43,982 nucleotides of DNA from a bacterium (GTDB lineage: Bacteria > Krumholzibacteriota > Krumholzibacteriia > LZORAL124-64-63), in the NCBI GenBank assembly GCA_024223715.1, contig JAAEOA010000365.1:1-43982 (forward strand). The letters run 5' to 3'. The notes beneath the pieces are model-generated. The model saw only the letters and a list, made by a program, of their open reading frames with translations, was not told where the DNA came from and searched no databases. Within the stretch, counting starts at the first letter, position 1. Each line of letters opens with the position of its first letter. Position numbers and translations under genes: made by a program. Positions 8,563 to 15,730 of this stretch are shown piece after piece.

Positions 8563-8564
8563 AA

Positions 8565-8873
8565 TCAGGTGGACAAATCGCGTCCGGTTTTGGTTTTCAG
8601 TATTTCCACTTTGCCTTCAAGGCGTCCCTGGTGACCTTGCCGCCAATCCATTTTTATCTGACAGGCGATACGATCACTGTCCTGACTCATGCGGTCATAG
8701 CACATCTTCACAACGGCCATGACTTCATCGTATTCACCTTCAAGGCAGGTACCCATGGGGCCTAATTTATAAGGCAGGCCACTGTCATCAATAATTTCCA
8801 GATTGCTCTTCACGTACTGGCTGACACTGGCCCCTTTATCGGTGGGGTACATGGAAAATTCCAGAAGAAGCAT
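8565..8873 (-). CDS. MTH1187/UPF0045 family thiamine-binding-like protein
   Basis: This 102-residue protein has the features of the MTH1187 (UPF0045, DUF77) family: the start LLEFSMYPTDKG, a central YKLGPMGTCLEGEYDEVM segment and a ferredoxin-like alpha/beta pattern. Structurally studied members form tetramers and bind thiamine or related small ligands; the cellular role is not established. GGGAG precedes the ATG at 8873 by about 5 bases and overlaps the typA stop. It lies 8 bases after typA, so the two are probably co-transcribed. Confidence 0.85.
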   Translation of the reverse strand: MLLLEFSMYPTDKGASVSQYVKSNLEIIDDSGLPYKLGPMGTCLEGEYDEVMAVVKMCYDRMSQDSDRIACQIKMDWRQGHQGRLEGKVEILKTKTGRDLST

Positions 8874-8881
8874 TCGGCTCC

Positions 8882-10705
8882 CTATTCTGTTTTACCGTCA
8901 GAAAGACGGGCTCGTTTATTGGCTCTTTTACGATCGTTTTCATCGAGAATGCTTTTACGCATTCGCAGAGACTCGGGAGTTATTTCCAGATACTCGTCGT
9001 GATTCAAATACTCCATAGCCTCTTCCAAACTCATGCGCAGAGCGGGAGCAATTTTCATTTTACGATCAGATCCGGATGCACGCATATTGCTCAACTGTTT
9101 GGCTTTCTGGGCATTGACGATAAGATCTTCATCGCGGGAGTACTCACCAATAATTTGACCCGTGTACAGGTCCTCCCCCGGGTCAATGAAGAAGACTCCG
9201 CGGTCCTGCAAACCGTCGAGAGCAAAAGCAATGGCTTTACCATTGCCCATACTGATGATGCTTCCGTTGGTACGCTCGGGAATTGAGCCTTTAAAGTACT
9301 CATATTGATGGAAACGATGGTGCATCACGATTTCACCGGCGGTGGCTCGCAACATGCGACTACGGAAACCAATAAGTCCACGACTGGGAATGTGGAACTC
9401 CAGGAATGTGCGGCCTTCACGCTGCTCCATGGAAATCATTTCCCCTTTGCGAGTGGCCGCAAATTCGATGATAGTCCCGGAAAGATCGGAAGGAACATCT
9501 ACCGAGAGAATTTCCACCGGCTCGGCTTTCTTGCCACCAATTTCTTTATAAATAACCTGAGGCTGGCCAACCATAAATTCGAAACCTTCACGGCGCATGT
9601 TTTCCATGAGAATGGACAAGTGAAGAATGCCCCGACCAGAGACTTTATAAGTATCGGAACTGGATGTTTCTTCCACCCGCAGGGCCACATCGCGTTCGGA
9701 GGCTTTGTAAAGGCGATCCCGAACCTGACGGCTGGTGACGTATTTGCCTTCCTGGCCGTAACCGGGACTGTTGTTGGGCATGAAGCTCATGTTCAAAGTG
9801 GGATCGTCCACATCGATGATGTCCAGCGGTTCAGGCTCAAGAGCGTCAGCTAAAGTATCGCCAATATCCACGCCATCCAAACCAACTACGGCACAGATAT
9901 CACCACAGGTGACTTCGTTAACTTCCTTTTTACCAAGATTATCAAAAACGAAAAGCTGGCGGACCTGAGAAGCCAATTCGGAGCCGTCTCTTTTAAGAAG
10001 GACAACCTGTTGCTTGGCTTTCAAACTACCCCGTACAATTCGGCCCACTCCAATTCGGCCCACATAATCGCTGTGATCCATGGCAGCGACCAACATTTGG
10101 GTGGGACCCTCTTCAATTTTGGGAGCCGGTACGTGGTCAATAATCATGTTGAGCAAAGGAAAAAGGTCTTTCCGCTCATCTTCCAATTCTCCTACAGCCC
10201 AACCATCGCGACCAGCGGCATAGACTCCCCGGAAATCCAGCTGTTCATCGGAGGCTTCAAGTTCCACAAAGAGATTAAAAATTTCGTCGAGCACTTCATC
10301 GGGGCGAGCGCCTTTGCGGTCAACTTTATTGATAACAACGACCGGCTTCAGGTTTAGCTGCATGGCTTTTTGGAGAACAAATCTGGTTTGGGGCATGGGG
10401 CCTTCAAAAGCATCCACCAAAAGCAGAACACCATCGGCCATTTTCAAGACCCGTTCCACCTCGCCGCCAAAATCGGCATGACCTGGGGTATCGATCAGGT
10501 TGATTCTGGTATCGTTAAACATAATGGCAAAATTCTTCGAGGTGATGGTAATTCCACGTTCTCTTTCGAGGTCGTTGGAGTCCATTACCCGTTCTTCCAC
10601 TTCCTGGCCCTCGCGAAAGACATCGCACTGACGAAGGATCTGATCCACCAAAGTGGTCTTGCCATGATCCACATGAGCGATGATTGCCACATTTCTAATC
10701 TGCAT
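8882..10705 (-). CDS. typA: Translational GTPase TypA/BipA
   Basis: TypA/BipA is a ribosome-associated GTPase related to EF-G and LepA that helps ribosome assembly and stress adaptation. The 607-residue length is normal for the family. The G motifs are intact: AHVDHGKTTL (residues 10-19, P-loop), RGITI in switch I, DTPGHADFGG in switch II and NKVDRKGARP for guanine recognition. The BipA-specific C-terminus is present, including NMRASGSDRK and the segment ending in RKSILDENDRKRANK. The ATG at 10705 leads an apparent four-gene transcript, and a promoter candidate lies about 45 bases upstream. Confidence 0.97.
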   Translation of the reverse strand: MQIRNVAIIAHVDHGKTTLVDQILRQCDVFREGQEVEERVMDSNDLERERGITITSKNFAIMFNDTRINLIDTPGHADFGGEVERVLKMADGVLLLVDAFEGPMPQTRFVLQKAMQLNLKPVVVINKVDRKGARPDEVLDEIFNLFVELEASDEQLDFRGVYAAGRDGWAVGELEDERKDLFPLLNMIIDHVPAPKIEEGPTQMLVAAMDHSDYVGRIGVGRIVRGSLKAKQQVVLLKRDGSELASQVRQLFVFDNLGKKEVNEVTCGDICAVVGLDGVDIGDTLADALEPEPLDIIDVDDPTLNMSFMPNNSPGYGQEGKYVTSRQVRDRLYKASERDVALRVEETSSSDTYKVSGRGILHLSILMENMRREGFEFMVGQPQVIYKEIGGKKAEPVEILSVDVPSDLSGTIIEFAATRKGEMISMEQREGRTFLEFHIPSRGLIGFRSRMLRATAGEIVMHHRFHQYEYFKGSIPERTNGSIISMGNGKAIAFALDGLQDRGVFFIDPGEDLYTGQIIGEYSRDEDLIVNAQKAKQLSNMRASGSDRKMKIAPALRMSLEEAMEYLNHDEYLEITPESLRMRKSILDENDRKRANKRARLSDGKTE

Positions 10706-10750
10706 TACCGAACCGCTTTCTAAAAAAGTTATGAACGTTTACCGTGCGGA

Positions 10751-10779
10751 AGAATAGTCAAAGCCGAGCCAAGAGCCAA
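10751..10779 (-). promoter_or_regulatory. Probable sigma-70-type promoter of typA
   Basis: On the minus strand TTGGCT (-35), 17 bases, then TATTCT (-10). Each hexamer matches 4 of 6 consensus bases with ideal spacing. The expected start of transcription is near 10744, about 39 bases before the typA ATG. Confidence 0.4.
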
Positions 10780-10855
10780 AGTGGAAGATACTTTTTTCTG
10801 CATTTAATGCCATGAAAAGCCTTGACCCACTCACCCGATTGGTCGAGTATAAAAA

Positions 10856-10873
10856 TGTTGTAATTACACAACA
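10856..10873 (+). promoter_or_regulatory. Palindromic operator candidate upstream of the TrmB-type regulator gene
   Basis: TGTTGT-AATTAC-ACAACA has perfect 6-bp inverted arms and ends 57 bases before the regulator's start codon. It lies just downstream of TATAAA (10848-10853), which with TTGACC (10822-10827, a 20-base spacer, longer than ideal) could be a weak promoter. An operator covering the transcription start is what autorepression would need. It could also serve the divergent typA gene, whose promoter is about 80 bases away. Confidence 0.4.
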
Positions 10874-10930
10874 CTTTAAACAAGGGGATTGAGTCCCCAA
10901 AGTTAACTTTCGGTTTTGGAGGAAACATCC

Positions 10931-11914
10931 ATGAATGACCCTAAAGTTGTAGTTCAAACCCTACAAGATTTGGGAATAACTCGCTCGGAAGCGGAAGTTT
11001 ACCTCGCAACATTGCAGGAATCGGGCGGTGGGCCGGTCAGTGGGTACCGTGTGGCCCAGTCCGTAGGTAAAGATCCGGCCAATCTTTCCAAGACTCTGGC
11101 CAGTCTGGAAATTTTAGGTGCTGTCAGAACCATTCAGGAAAAACCCCGACTCTATGTTCCGGTTTCGCCCGATGAATTTGCCGACAAATTGATCGCCGAT
11201 ATTCAAAGAAAACGTCAACTGGTTCTCAAACAAATGGAAGAGTTTGATTTTAACCGGCGCCAATCGGTTCCCATGGCTTTAAACAATCAAGATCAGGCCA
11301 TTTCCAGAGCCATTACTTTGCTCTCCCGCTGCCGTCGGGAAGTTCTTTTATTTGCTGACTTGCAAAGCCTTAAAAAATTGGGGACAAATCTTGAGGTTGT
11401 AGCCGCCAGTGCTGATGTCACGGTGAAACTATTAACTCTGGAACCATTCCACATGCAGGGAATATCAGAAACAATTATGGCTCCGCCGACCAGTTTTGCC
11501 GACCCGGAACCACCGCCCTGGATTCAAATCATTGTTGATCGTGAATCGTGGTTAACCGCCAGTTTCGCTAATGCTGGTGCGGGAATATCTCCCTGTGGGT
11601 GGTGGAGTGAAGACCCATCCCTGGCCATGATCATGGCCGCCAGTCTGGAAGCGGCCATGGACAATACAATACAGGAACCCCAACCTTTCATTGTGGATGT
11701 TGTCGAAGCCGAAACAGCCATTCCTGATTCCATCCCCCAGGAGGCCAGTGTTCCTGAAGAACCGGAACCTGAAATCAAAGCTCCAGAAACTCCTGAATCC
11801 CCTGCCCCGGCAGTAATCGCAAAAGAAGAGCCAGAAAAACTTTCAAAAGATGTTACACCAGACGATGAAGAAGATGGGCTTCAATTCATTATGAAACATG
11901 AAAATGATGACTAA
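10931..11914 (+). CDS. TrmB-family transcriptional regulator with acidic Pro/Glu-rich tail
   Basis: The 327-residue protein starts with a TrmB-type winged helix (about residues 1-80): LGITRSEAEVYLATLQ, then a recognition segment GKDPANLSKTLASLEILGAV and a wing near KPRLYVPVSP. A helical linker follows, KLIADIQRKRQLVLKQMEEF. Residues about 105-235 resemble the phospholipase-D-like effector domain of TrmB proteins, without an obvious HKD motif. The last 90 residues are rich in Pro, Glu and Asp and look disordered. TrmB proteins often sense sugars, but no sugar genes adjoin this one and the ligand is unknown. GGAGGA lies 7 bases before the ATG at 10931, which favours this start over one five codons upstream. 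Confidence 0.78.
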   Translation: MNDPKVVVQTLQDLGITRSEAEVYLATLQESGGGPVSGYRVAQSVGKDPANLSKTLASLEILGAVRTIQEKPRLYVPVSPDEFADKLIADIQRKRQLVLKQMEEFDFNRRQSVPMALNNQDQAISRAITLLSRCRREVLLFADLQSLKKLGTNLEVVAASADVTVKLLTLEPFHMQGISETIMAPPTSFADPEPPPWIQIIVDRESWLTASFANAGAGISPCGWWSEDPSLAMIMAASLEAAMDNTIQEPQPFIVDVVEAETAIPDSIPQEASVPEEPEPEIKAPETPESPAPAVIAKEEPEKLSKDVTPDDEEDGLQFIMKHENDD

Positions 11915-11915
11915 C

Positions 11916-11973
11916 AAAACTTTGAAATAATGCCTTTTTCACCAAGTAAGGATGGCATAAAGTTTTCATTTTT
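11916..11973 (+). terminator. Terminator of the TrmB-type gene
   Basis: AAAACTTT (11916-11923) pairs perfectly with AAAGTTTT (11959-11966). Inside it ATGCC pairs with GGCAT (11954-11958) and CCTT with AAGG. A T-rich tail follows. It starts two bases after the stop codon. Confidence 0.6.
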
Positions 11974-12386
11974 AAGGGAATTAGGAGGCTATTTGCCAGA
12001 AAAAAGGGGAGCTATTTGCGCCCCCCAAGAGCTAACCGGTCGAAAGTTTGCGCGATTTTAAAATGGTAATCCAGTTACAATATGTTGCACAACTGGAGAC
12101 TCAGCCAGCTCTATTATGTTACTAAATTACCATCTTTTTGGCAAGAGCCTGGCCGAAAAAAACTTTGAGTGGTCCCTCGGGCCAGGACTCAATTTCTTAA
12201 ACGACTTTCAAAGGAATTCGTCTAAATTTACCGTCATGAAGCTGCACTTGACCAGGACCTCCCACTCAAATTTAGTAAAAAAAGTAGTGTTTTGACCACG
12301 ACTGAACCAATCTCCATTGAAACATTGACAATCCAAATTTTTGAATGTATGTTGATTCAGTGAACTTTCCTCAATTCAGGAGCAAT
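11974..12386 (+). other. Non-coding stretch with several inverted repeats between the two regulator genes
   Basis: I find no credible gene here. The region holds a repeated 9-mer GCTATTTGC, once near 11984 and again about 25 bases later. It also has the nested inverted repeats at 12063-12133, a GC-rich hairpin starting near 12167 (GAGTGGTCC with its partner GGGCC and ACTC) and another distant inverted repeat, CTAAATTT at 12222-12229 with AAATTTAG at 12268-12275. It may carry the TetR-gene promoter and leader, or a small RNA. Confidence 0.4.
12063..12133 (+). repeat. Nested inverted repeats (possible structured RNA or operator)
   Basis: Outer arms ATGGTAAT (12063-12070) and ATTACCAT (12126-12133) are perfect complements and are followed by CTTTTT. 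Directly inside the left arm, CCAGTT (12071-12076) pairs with AACTGG (12091-12096), with GTTG and CAAC arms nested further in. The strand is assigned from the trailing T-run only. Confidence 0.4.
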
Positions 12387-13010
12387 ATGAAGATGCAAGA
12401 AGAAAATTTAGCCCCACCTCCAGGCAATGCCAGGAGTCGGAGCCAACAGGCCACTCGTGAACGGTTGCTGACCACTGCCGCAGAGCTCTTTGCACTTAAT
12501 GGTAGTAAAAAAACAAGAACAACAGACATTGCCAAAGGAGCTGGAGTTGCGGTGGGAACCGTCTATCTTCACTTCAAAGATAAAGATGCCCTCCTGAAAG
12601 AGATTCTACACCTGGCTCTGGCTCGTTTAAAGCAGGAAATAGCCAAGTACTCACCCCAGAGCGAAGACGTAGTTACCAATAAAATGGCGGCCTTAGCAGC
12701 ATTCACCCAACATTTCCCAAATTTGGCTATTGTTTTGTTTGATGGTAGTAATCTATCAACAACACCGGGTAAAGAAGCCATGGACTTCCTTACCTCCAGC
12801 CAGGAAAGAGGGTTACTTGAAGGTGTGGCCAAAGGATACTATCGAGGAGATCTGCATTCTGGCTTAGCCGCAAGAGCCATGGTCGGTAGTTTGACTCAGG
12901 TTTTGGGTTGGTGGGCAAAAAATCCAGAAGTAATTACCAAAGAAGAAGTTATATCATCTTTAACCAGTTTACGATTGGTAGGTCTGCAACCGGAAAAGAA
13001 AGAATACTAA
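12387..13010 (+). CDS. TetR/AcrR-family transcriptional regulator
   Basis: The 207-residue protein carries a classic TetR DNA-binding domain at about residues 22-68: ATRERLLTTAAELFALNG, then the helix-turn-helix TTDIAKGAGVAVGTVYLHFKDK. The C-terminal ligand domain is divergent and gives no hint of the effector. The ATG at 12387 has CAGGAG four bases upstream; the longer frame from 12345 adds 14 residues without a ribosome binding site. The gene is convergent with a lipid kinase gene, leaving one base between the stops and no room for a dedicated terminator. Its targets are unknown; many such regulators control themselves and a neighbour. Confidence 0.9.
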   Translation: MKMQEENLAPPPGNARSRSQQATRERLLTTAAELFALNGSKKTRTTDIAKGAGVAVGTVYLHFKDKDALLKEILHLALARLKQEIAKYSPQSEDVVTNKMAALAAFTQHFPNLAIVLFDGSNLSTTPGKEAMDFLTSSQERGLLEGVAKGYYRGDLHSGLAARAMVGSLTQVLGWWAKNPEVITKEEVISSLTSLRLVGLQPEKKEY

Positions 13011-13011
13011 C

Positions 13012-13905
13012 TTAAATATTTTCATTATATCGTTGTCCCACAATAAGTTTGACACCTTTGGGCCTCATTTGGGTTTCAAATGGTGTTCTCCCCATATTTT
13101 CACCATCAATTTGCACATCAACCGGTGGATCAGATCTTACAATAACCCTTGATGCCTGAAAATTCTGCATGGGAGAAAAGCCCCGCCCTCGCCAGGTCAG
13201 CATCCGGACAATAACCATAGCCAATTGCCAAAAAGACCGACTGCTGATCACTGTAACATCGAATTTACCATCATGCGCGCTGGTATTAGGGTTAACCTTT
13301 AAATTGATGTCACTAATTTTCCCAATATTGGCCAGCAGCACTGTATTTCCAGAGATCTGCCTTACCATTCCCGTTTCATCTTCAATAAAAAAGTCGACTT
13401 CATCGAGGTTCAAAGCATTACGAATCCCAGCCCAGGCATAGGAAAAAACACCAAAAAGATTCTTCAATTTACGAGGCGAATCTTTGATAACTTTTGCCGG
13501 GTAACCGAGAGCGGCCATAAGTAAAAAATGGCGGTCATAGTCTGGGGCATAACCCACATCAAATTCCAAAATTCGACCCTGTAGAATATTACTTTTAACC
13601 ATAGTTGGGAACAAAGGCAAAGCAAGGGCAATGGCCACAACATTAGCAGTTCCCACCGGGACAACTGAGATCGGAATTTTTTTGTCAGAACGGGCTTGGC
13701 CAGCCACAACTTCACCCACTGTACCATCGCCGCCAATTACAACAATAGCATCGAACCCGGACGGTGCTGCAGCCAAAGACCAACGTTCGGCATCTCCCAC
13801 GCCATTGGTGACGCGCACAGAACAAACAATGTTTTGTTTTTCAAATTCCTGCCGGAATTGTTTGCCCAACCGCAAGCCCCGAGCCTGGCCGGAAACAGGA
13901 TTCAC
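13012..13905 (-). CDS. YegS/DAGK-family lipid or diacylglycerol kinase; true start may be a non-canonical codon upstream
   Basis: The enzyme would phosphorylate diacylglycerol or a related lipid with ATP. The signature IGGDGTVGEVV is present near residue 57, followed by VPVGTANVVA, and the C-terminal beta domain ends with DVQIDGENMG. The first canonical start is the GTG at 13905, giving 297 residues. It cuts off the first beta strand: the same frame continues upstream as FKRVILIVNPVSG, the conserved N-terminus of this family, and reaches a stop without any ATG, GTG or TTG. An ATC at 13932 lies 6 bases after AAAGGG and could be the actual start. The stop is one base from the convergent TetR gene. 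Confidence 0.88.
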   Translation of the reverse strand: MNPVSGQARGLRLGKQFRQEFEKQNIVCSVRVTNGVGDAERWSLAAAPSGFDAIVVIGGDGTVGEVVAGQARSDKKIPISVVPVGTANVVAIALALPLFPTMVKSNILQGRILEFDVGYAPDYDRHFLLMAALGYPAKVIKDSPRKLKNLFGVFSYAWAGIRNALNLDEVDFFIEDETGMVRQISGNTVLLANIGKISDINLKVNPNTSAHDGKFDVTVISSRSFWQLAMVIVRMLTWRGRGFSPMQNFQASRVIVRSDPPVDVQIDGENMGRTPFETQMRPKGVKLIVGQRYNENI

Positions 13906-13965
13906 AATTAGTATTACCCGCTTGAAATCGATGATTAACCCTTTATTTCGGCAGTTTTTTCAATT

Positions 13966-14000
13966 TAAATATTACTCTGTAAAAGAAAGAGTAATATTTA
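13966..14000 (-). repeat. Perfect 13-bp inverted repeat (hairpin) upstream of the lipid kinase gene
   Basis: TAAATATTACTCT (13966-13978) and its exact complement (13988-14000) flank a 9-base loop. The repeat lies between the orphan gene's stop and the lipid kinase start. No T-run follows in either direction, so it is not an ordinary terminator. It may be an mRNA stabilising or processing hairpin, or a protein-binding site. Confidence 0.6.
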
Positions 14001-14003
14001 CAA

Positions 14004-14468
14004 TCACACCAGTTTTTGGTCGTGTGTGCCTAACCAGGATGTTACAAACACTTCAACACCTGATTCAACTTCTACAGAATGCAATGATGTTTCCCGTAAA
14101 TCAATTTTCCAGCCCCCCAGCCATTCGCCGTTTTCCCTTGCATTGGCCAGGACCACTTTTTCATCAATAAAGTCACGAATAAATTCGATAGCTTTTTCAT
14201 TAAAATTAGAATTTTTGGAATCGCCGTCTGAACCAAATCGAGTATGAAAAGATTCACCGAAACCAACAGAAATTTCCCACTCACTTGTGGTGATAAAAAG
14301 CCCGTGACTGGAACCATCCACAGGGCGAGGAACCTCGACCAATAAAGCTTCTTTTTCGAAGTCTTCATAAGGATCGAATTTGGCGTATTTACCCCATTCA
14401 GGCCATTGCCGAAACAACAGTTCGGCAAATAGCTTCGAATGAGCATTTAATTGCTGAAGGTCGATCAT
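14004..14468 (-). CDS. Hypothetical protein, family not recognised
   Basis: I do not recognise this 154-residue protein. It is acidic and soluble-looking, with no signal peptide or membrane helix. It contains several aromatic-rich strands (FRQWPEWGKYAKFDP, EWEISVGFGESFHTRF, GEWLGGWKIDL) and a helix NEKAIEFIRDFIDEKV, giving an alpha+beta impression. The frame is open back to 14549, but GGAGG lies exactly 6 bases before the ATG at 14468, which decides the start. The lipid kinase gene follows across a strong hairpin. A family search with a profile method would be the way to place it. Confidence 0.6.
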   Translation of the reverse strand: MIDLQQLNAHSKLFAELLFRQWPEWGKYAKFDPYEDFEKEALLVEVPRPVDGSSHGLFITTSEWEISVGFGESFHTRFGSDGDSKNSNFNEKAIEFIRDFIDEKVVLANARENGEWLGGWKIDLRETSLHSVEVESGVEVFVTSWLGTHDQKLV

Positions 14469-14650
14469 TTCCATCCTCCGGGATCGGTTGGCCGGACATT
14501 GTCTCAGCATCACGATCACAAGATTAAACAGTCCTTGGCTTTTCGTCAATTAATAGACGCAGCTGCCTTGTACGGCCCAGTTTTTCATAAGTTCCGTGGC
14601 CCTACTCCCTCAATTGTAATAATACAAAATAAACCCAGGCAAGGAGAATT

Positions 14651-14703
14651 AAAAAAAAGAAGATTCCCCACCAGCCCGCGTTCAAAGCCGGCAGAGAATC
14701 TTC
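14651..14703 (-). terminator. Terminator of the TonB-motor operon
   Basis: On the minus strand GAAGATTC (from 14703) pairs with GAATCTTC and is followed by a run of eight or nine T. The long loop has a GC-rich, partly paired interior. It lies about 45 bases beyond the last gene of the operon. Confidence 0.7.
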
Positions 14704-14746
14704 ATATTTATGTTTTTGAATGTATTAGCCGGGGCCTTTGTTGTAG

Positions 14747-15718
14747 TTATTTCTCCACATGCTCAATGACCACGGCGACCGAACCATCCATTTCTGCTCT
14801 CAAGTCGGGTCGGTCAACTGCTTCTGTGGCTACCTGCTCAAGAGGCAAGATCATGCTTTCGGCCAAATAGGCGGCAACTTCCGCAGCCCGTTTTTCCGCC
14901 AGAGCCATGGTTTCTGCAGTAACAACAACTCGAACTGGAGAATATGGATGCCTTCGGATCTCATCGGCACTGCGGGTCAGCCATTTTTGGCCGGCCTCGC
15001 TCAACACACTTTCTTCACGGGTAAAGAGTTCTCCGCCGGCCATTTCCAGATAACGGTCCCCGTCCCGATGATAATCCAAAGCCGGAATACGAAAACTCAC
15101 GCCCGCATGATTGTAGGAGTTGGTTCCTTTATCAGTTAGACTGAATACGTATGAATACGGGTATCCCACCCGCAACATTTCCCCGTTGTCGCCCTGGCCA
15201 TCCCAAACCAGGTCTTTTGGTGGGTTGCCTTTGCCCTGATATGTCTTGAACGGACTGCCGCGAAAATCGGTTACAGCAAGGTTCCAGTTTTTTACCTTAT
15301 GACCCTCTGGGTCTGATGGATAAAAGCGCGCCACCGGTGTGCTGGCCATTTCAGGAATCCACAAATGGGGCGGTTGATCGCTGATCAATTCTTCCAAATT
15401 GTTCAAGTGAGGCTGTAATCCACTGACCGGACTAACACCGAGGGCTATTTCGTCCATTTTAGTGAAAAAAGAATCTATGGAGGCAGCATCCAATTCTAAA
15501 TCAAAAGAACTTTTTTCGATTTTTTGCCGCACTTCGTTTGTTGCCTCAACCACCATTTCAGGCAATGCCGCCCCTTCTTCACCAGTAACCGTCCATTCCT
15601 GGCCTTCTTCCTGGTTGGTTTCACTCCAGGCTAGGGTGGCGGACGAAACCACCCAGACCAGGAGGAATCCCCTCAGACAACTAAATCCGGTTATAAACAG
15701 TCCTGGGGTAGTTTTCAT
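14747..15718 (-). CDS. Exported protein with FlgD-like Ig and OmpA-like C-terminal domains
   Basis: The 323-residue protein has a signal peptide (hydrophobic core about residues 16-30, ending TLAWSE). A variable region follows. At about residues 140-212 there is a FlgD-like Ig unit, recognisable from DLVWDGQGDNGEMLRVGYPYSY. The C-terminal part (about 225-320) resembles an OmpA/MotB peptidoglycan-binding domain but is degenerate: SPVRVVVTAETMALAEKRAAEVAAYL matches the usual pattern, while the canonical NxxLSxxRA motif is altered. It is last in the TonB-motor operon, 12 bases after the tonB-like gene. It would sit in the periplasm and could link the motor to peptidoglycan or the outer membrane; this role is inferred. 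Confidence 0.75.
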   Translation of the reverse strand: MKTTPGLFITGFSCLRGFLLVWVVSSATLAWSETNQEEGQEWTVTGEEGAALPEMVVEATNEVRQKIEKSSFDLELDAASIDSFFTKMDEIALGVSPVSGLQPHLNNLEELISDQPPHLWIPEMASTPVARFYPSDPEGHKVKNWNLAVTDFRGSPFKTYQGKGNPPKDLVWDGQGDNGEMLRVGYPYSYVFSLTDKGTNSYNHAGVSFRIPALDYHRDGDRYLEMAGGELFTREESVLSEAGQKWLTRSADEIRRHPYSPVRVVVTAETMALAEKRAAEVAAYLAESMILPLEQVATEAVDRPDLRAEMDGSVAVVIEHVEK

Positions 15719-15730
15719 GATCTAGGTCCT

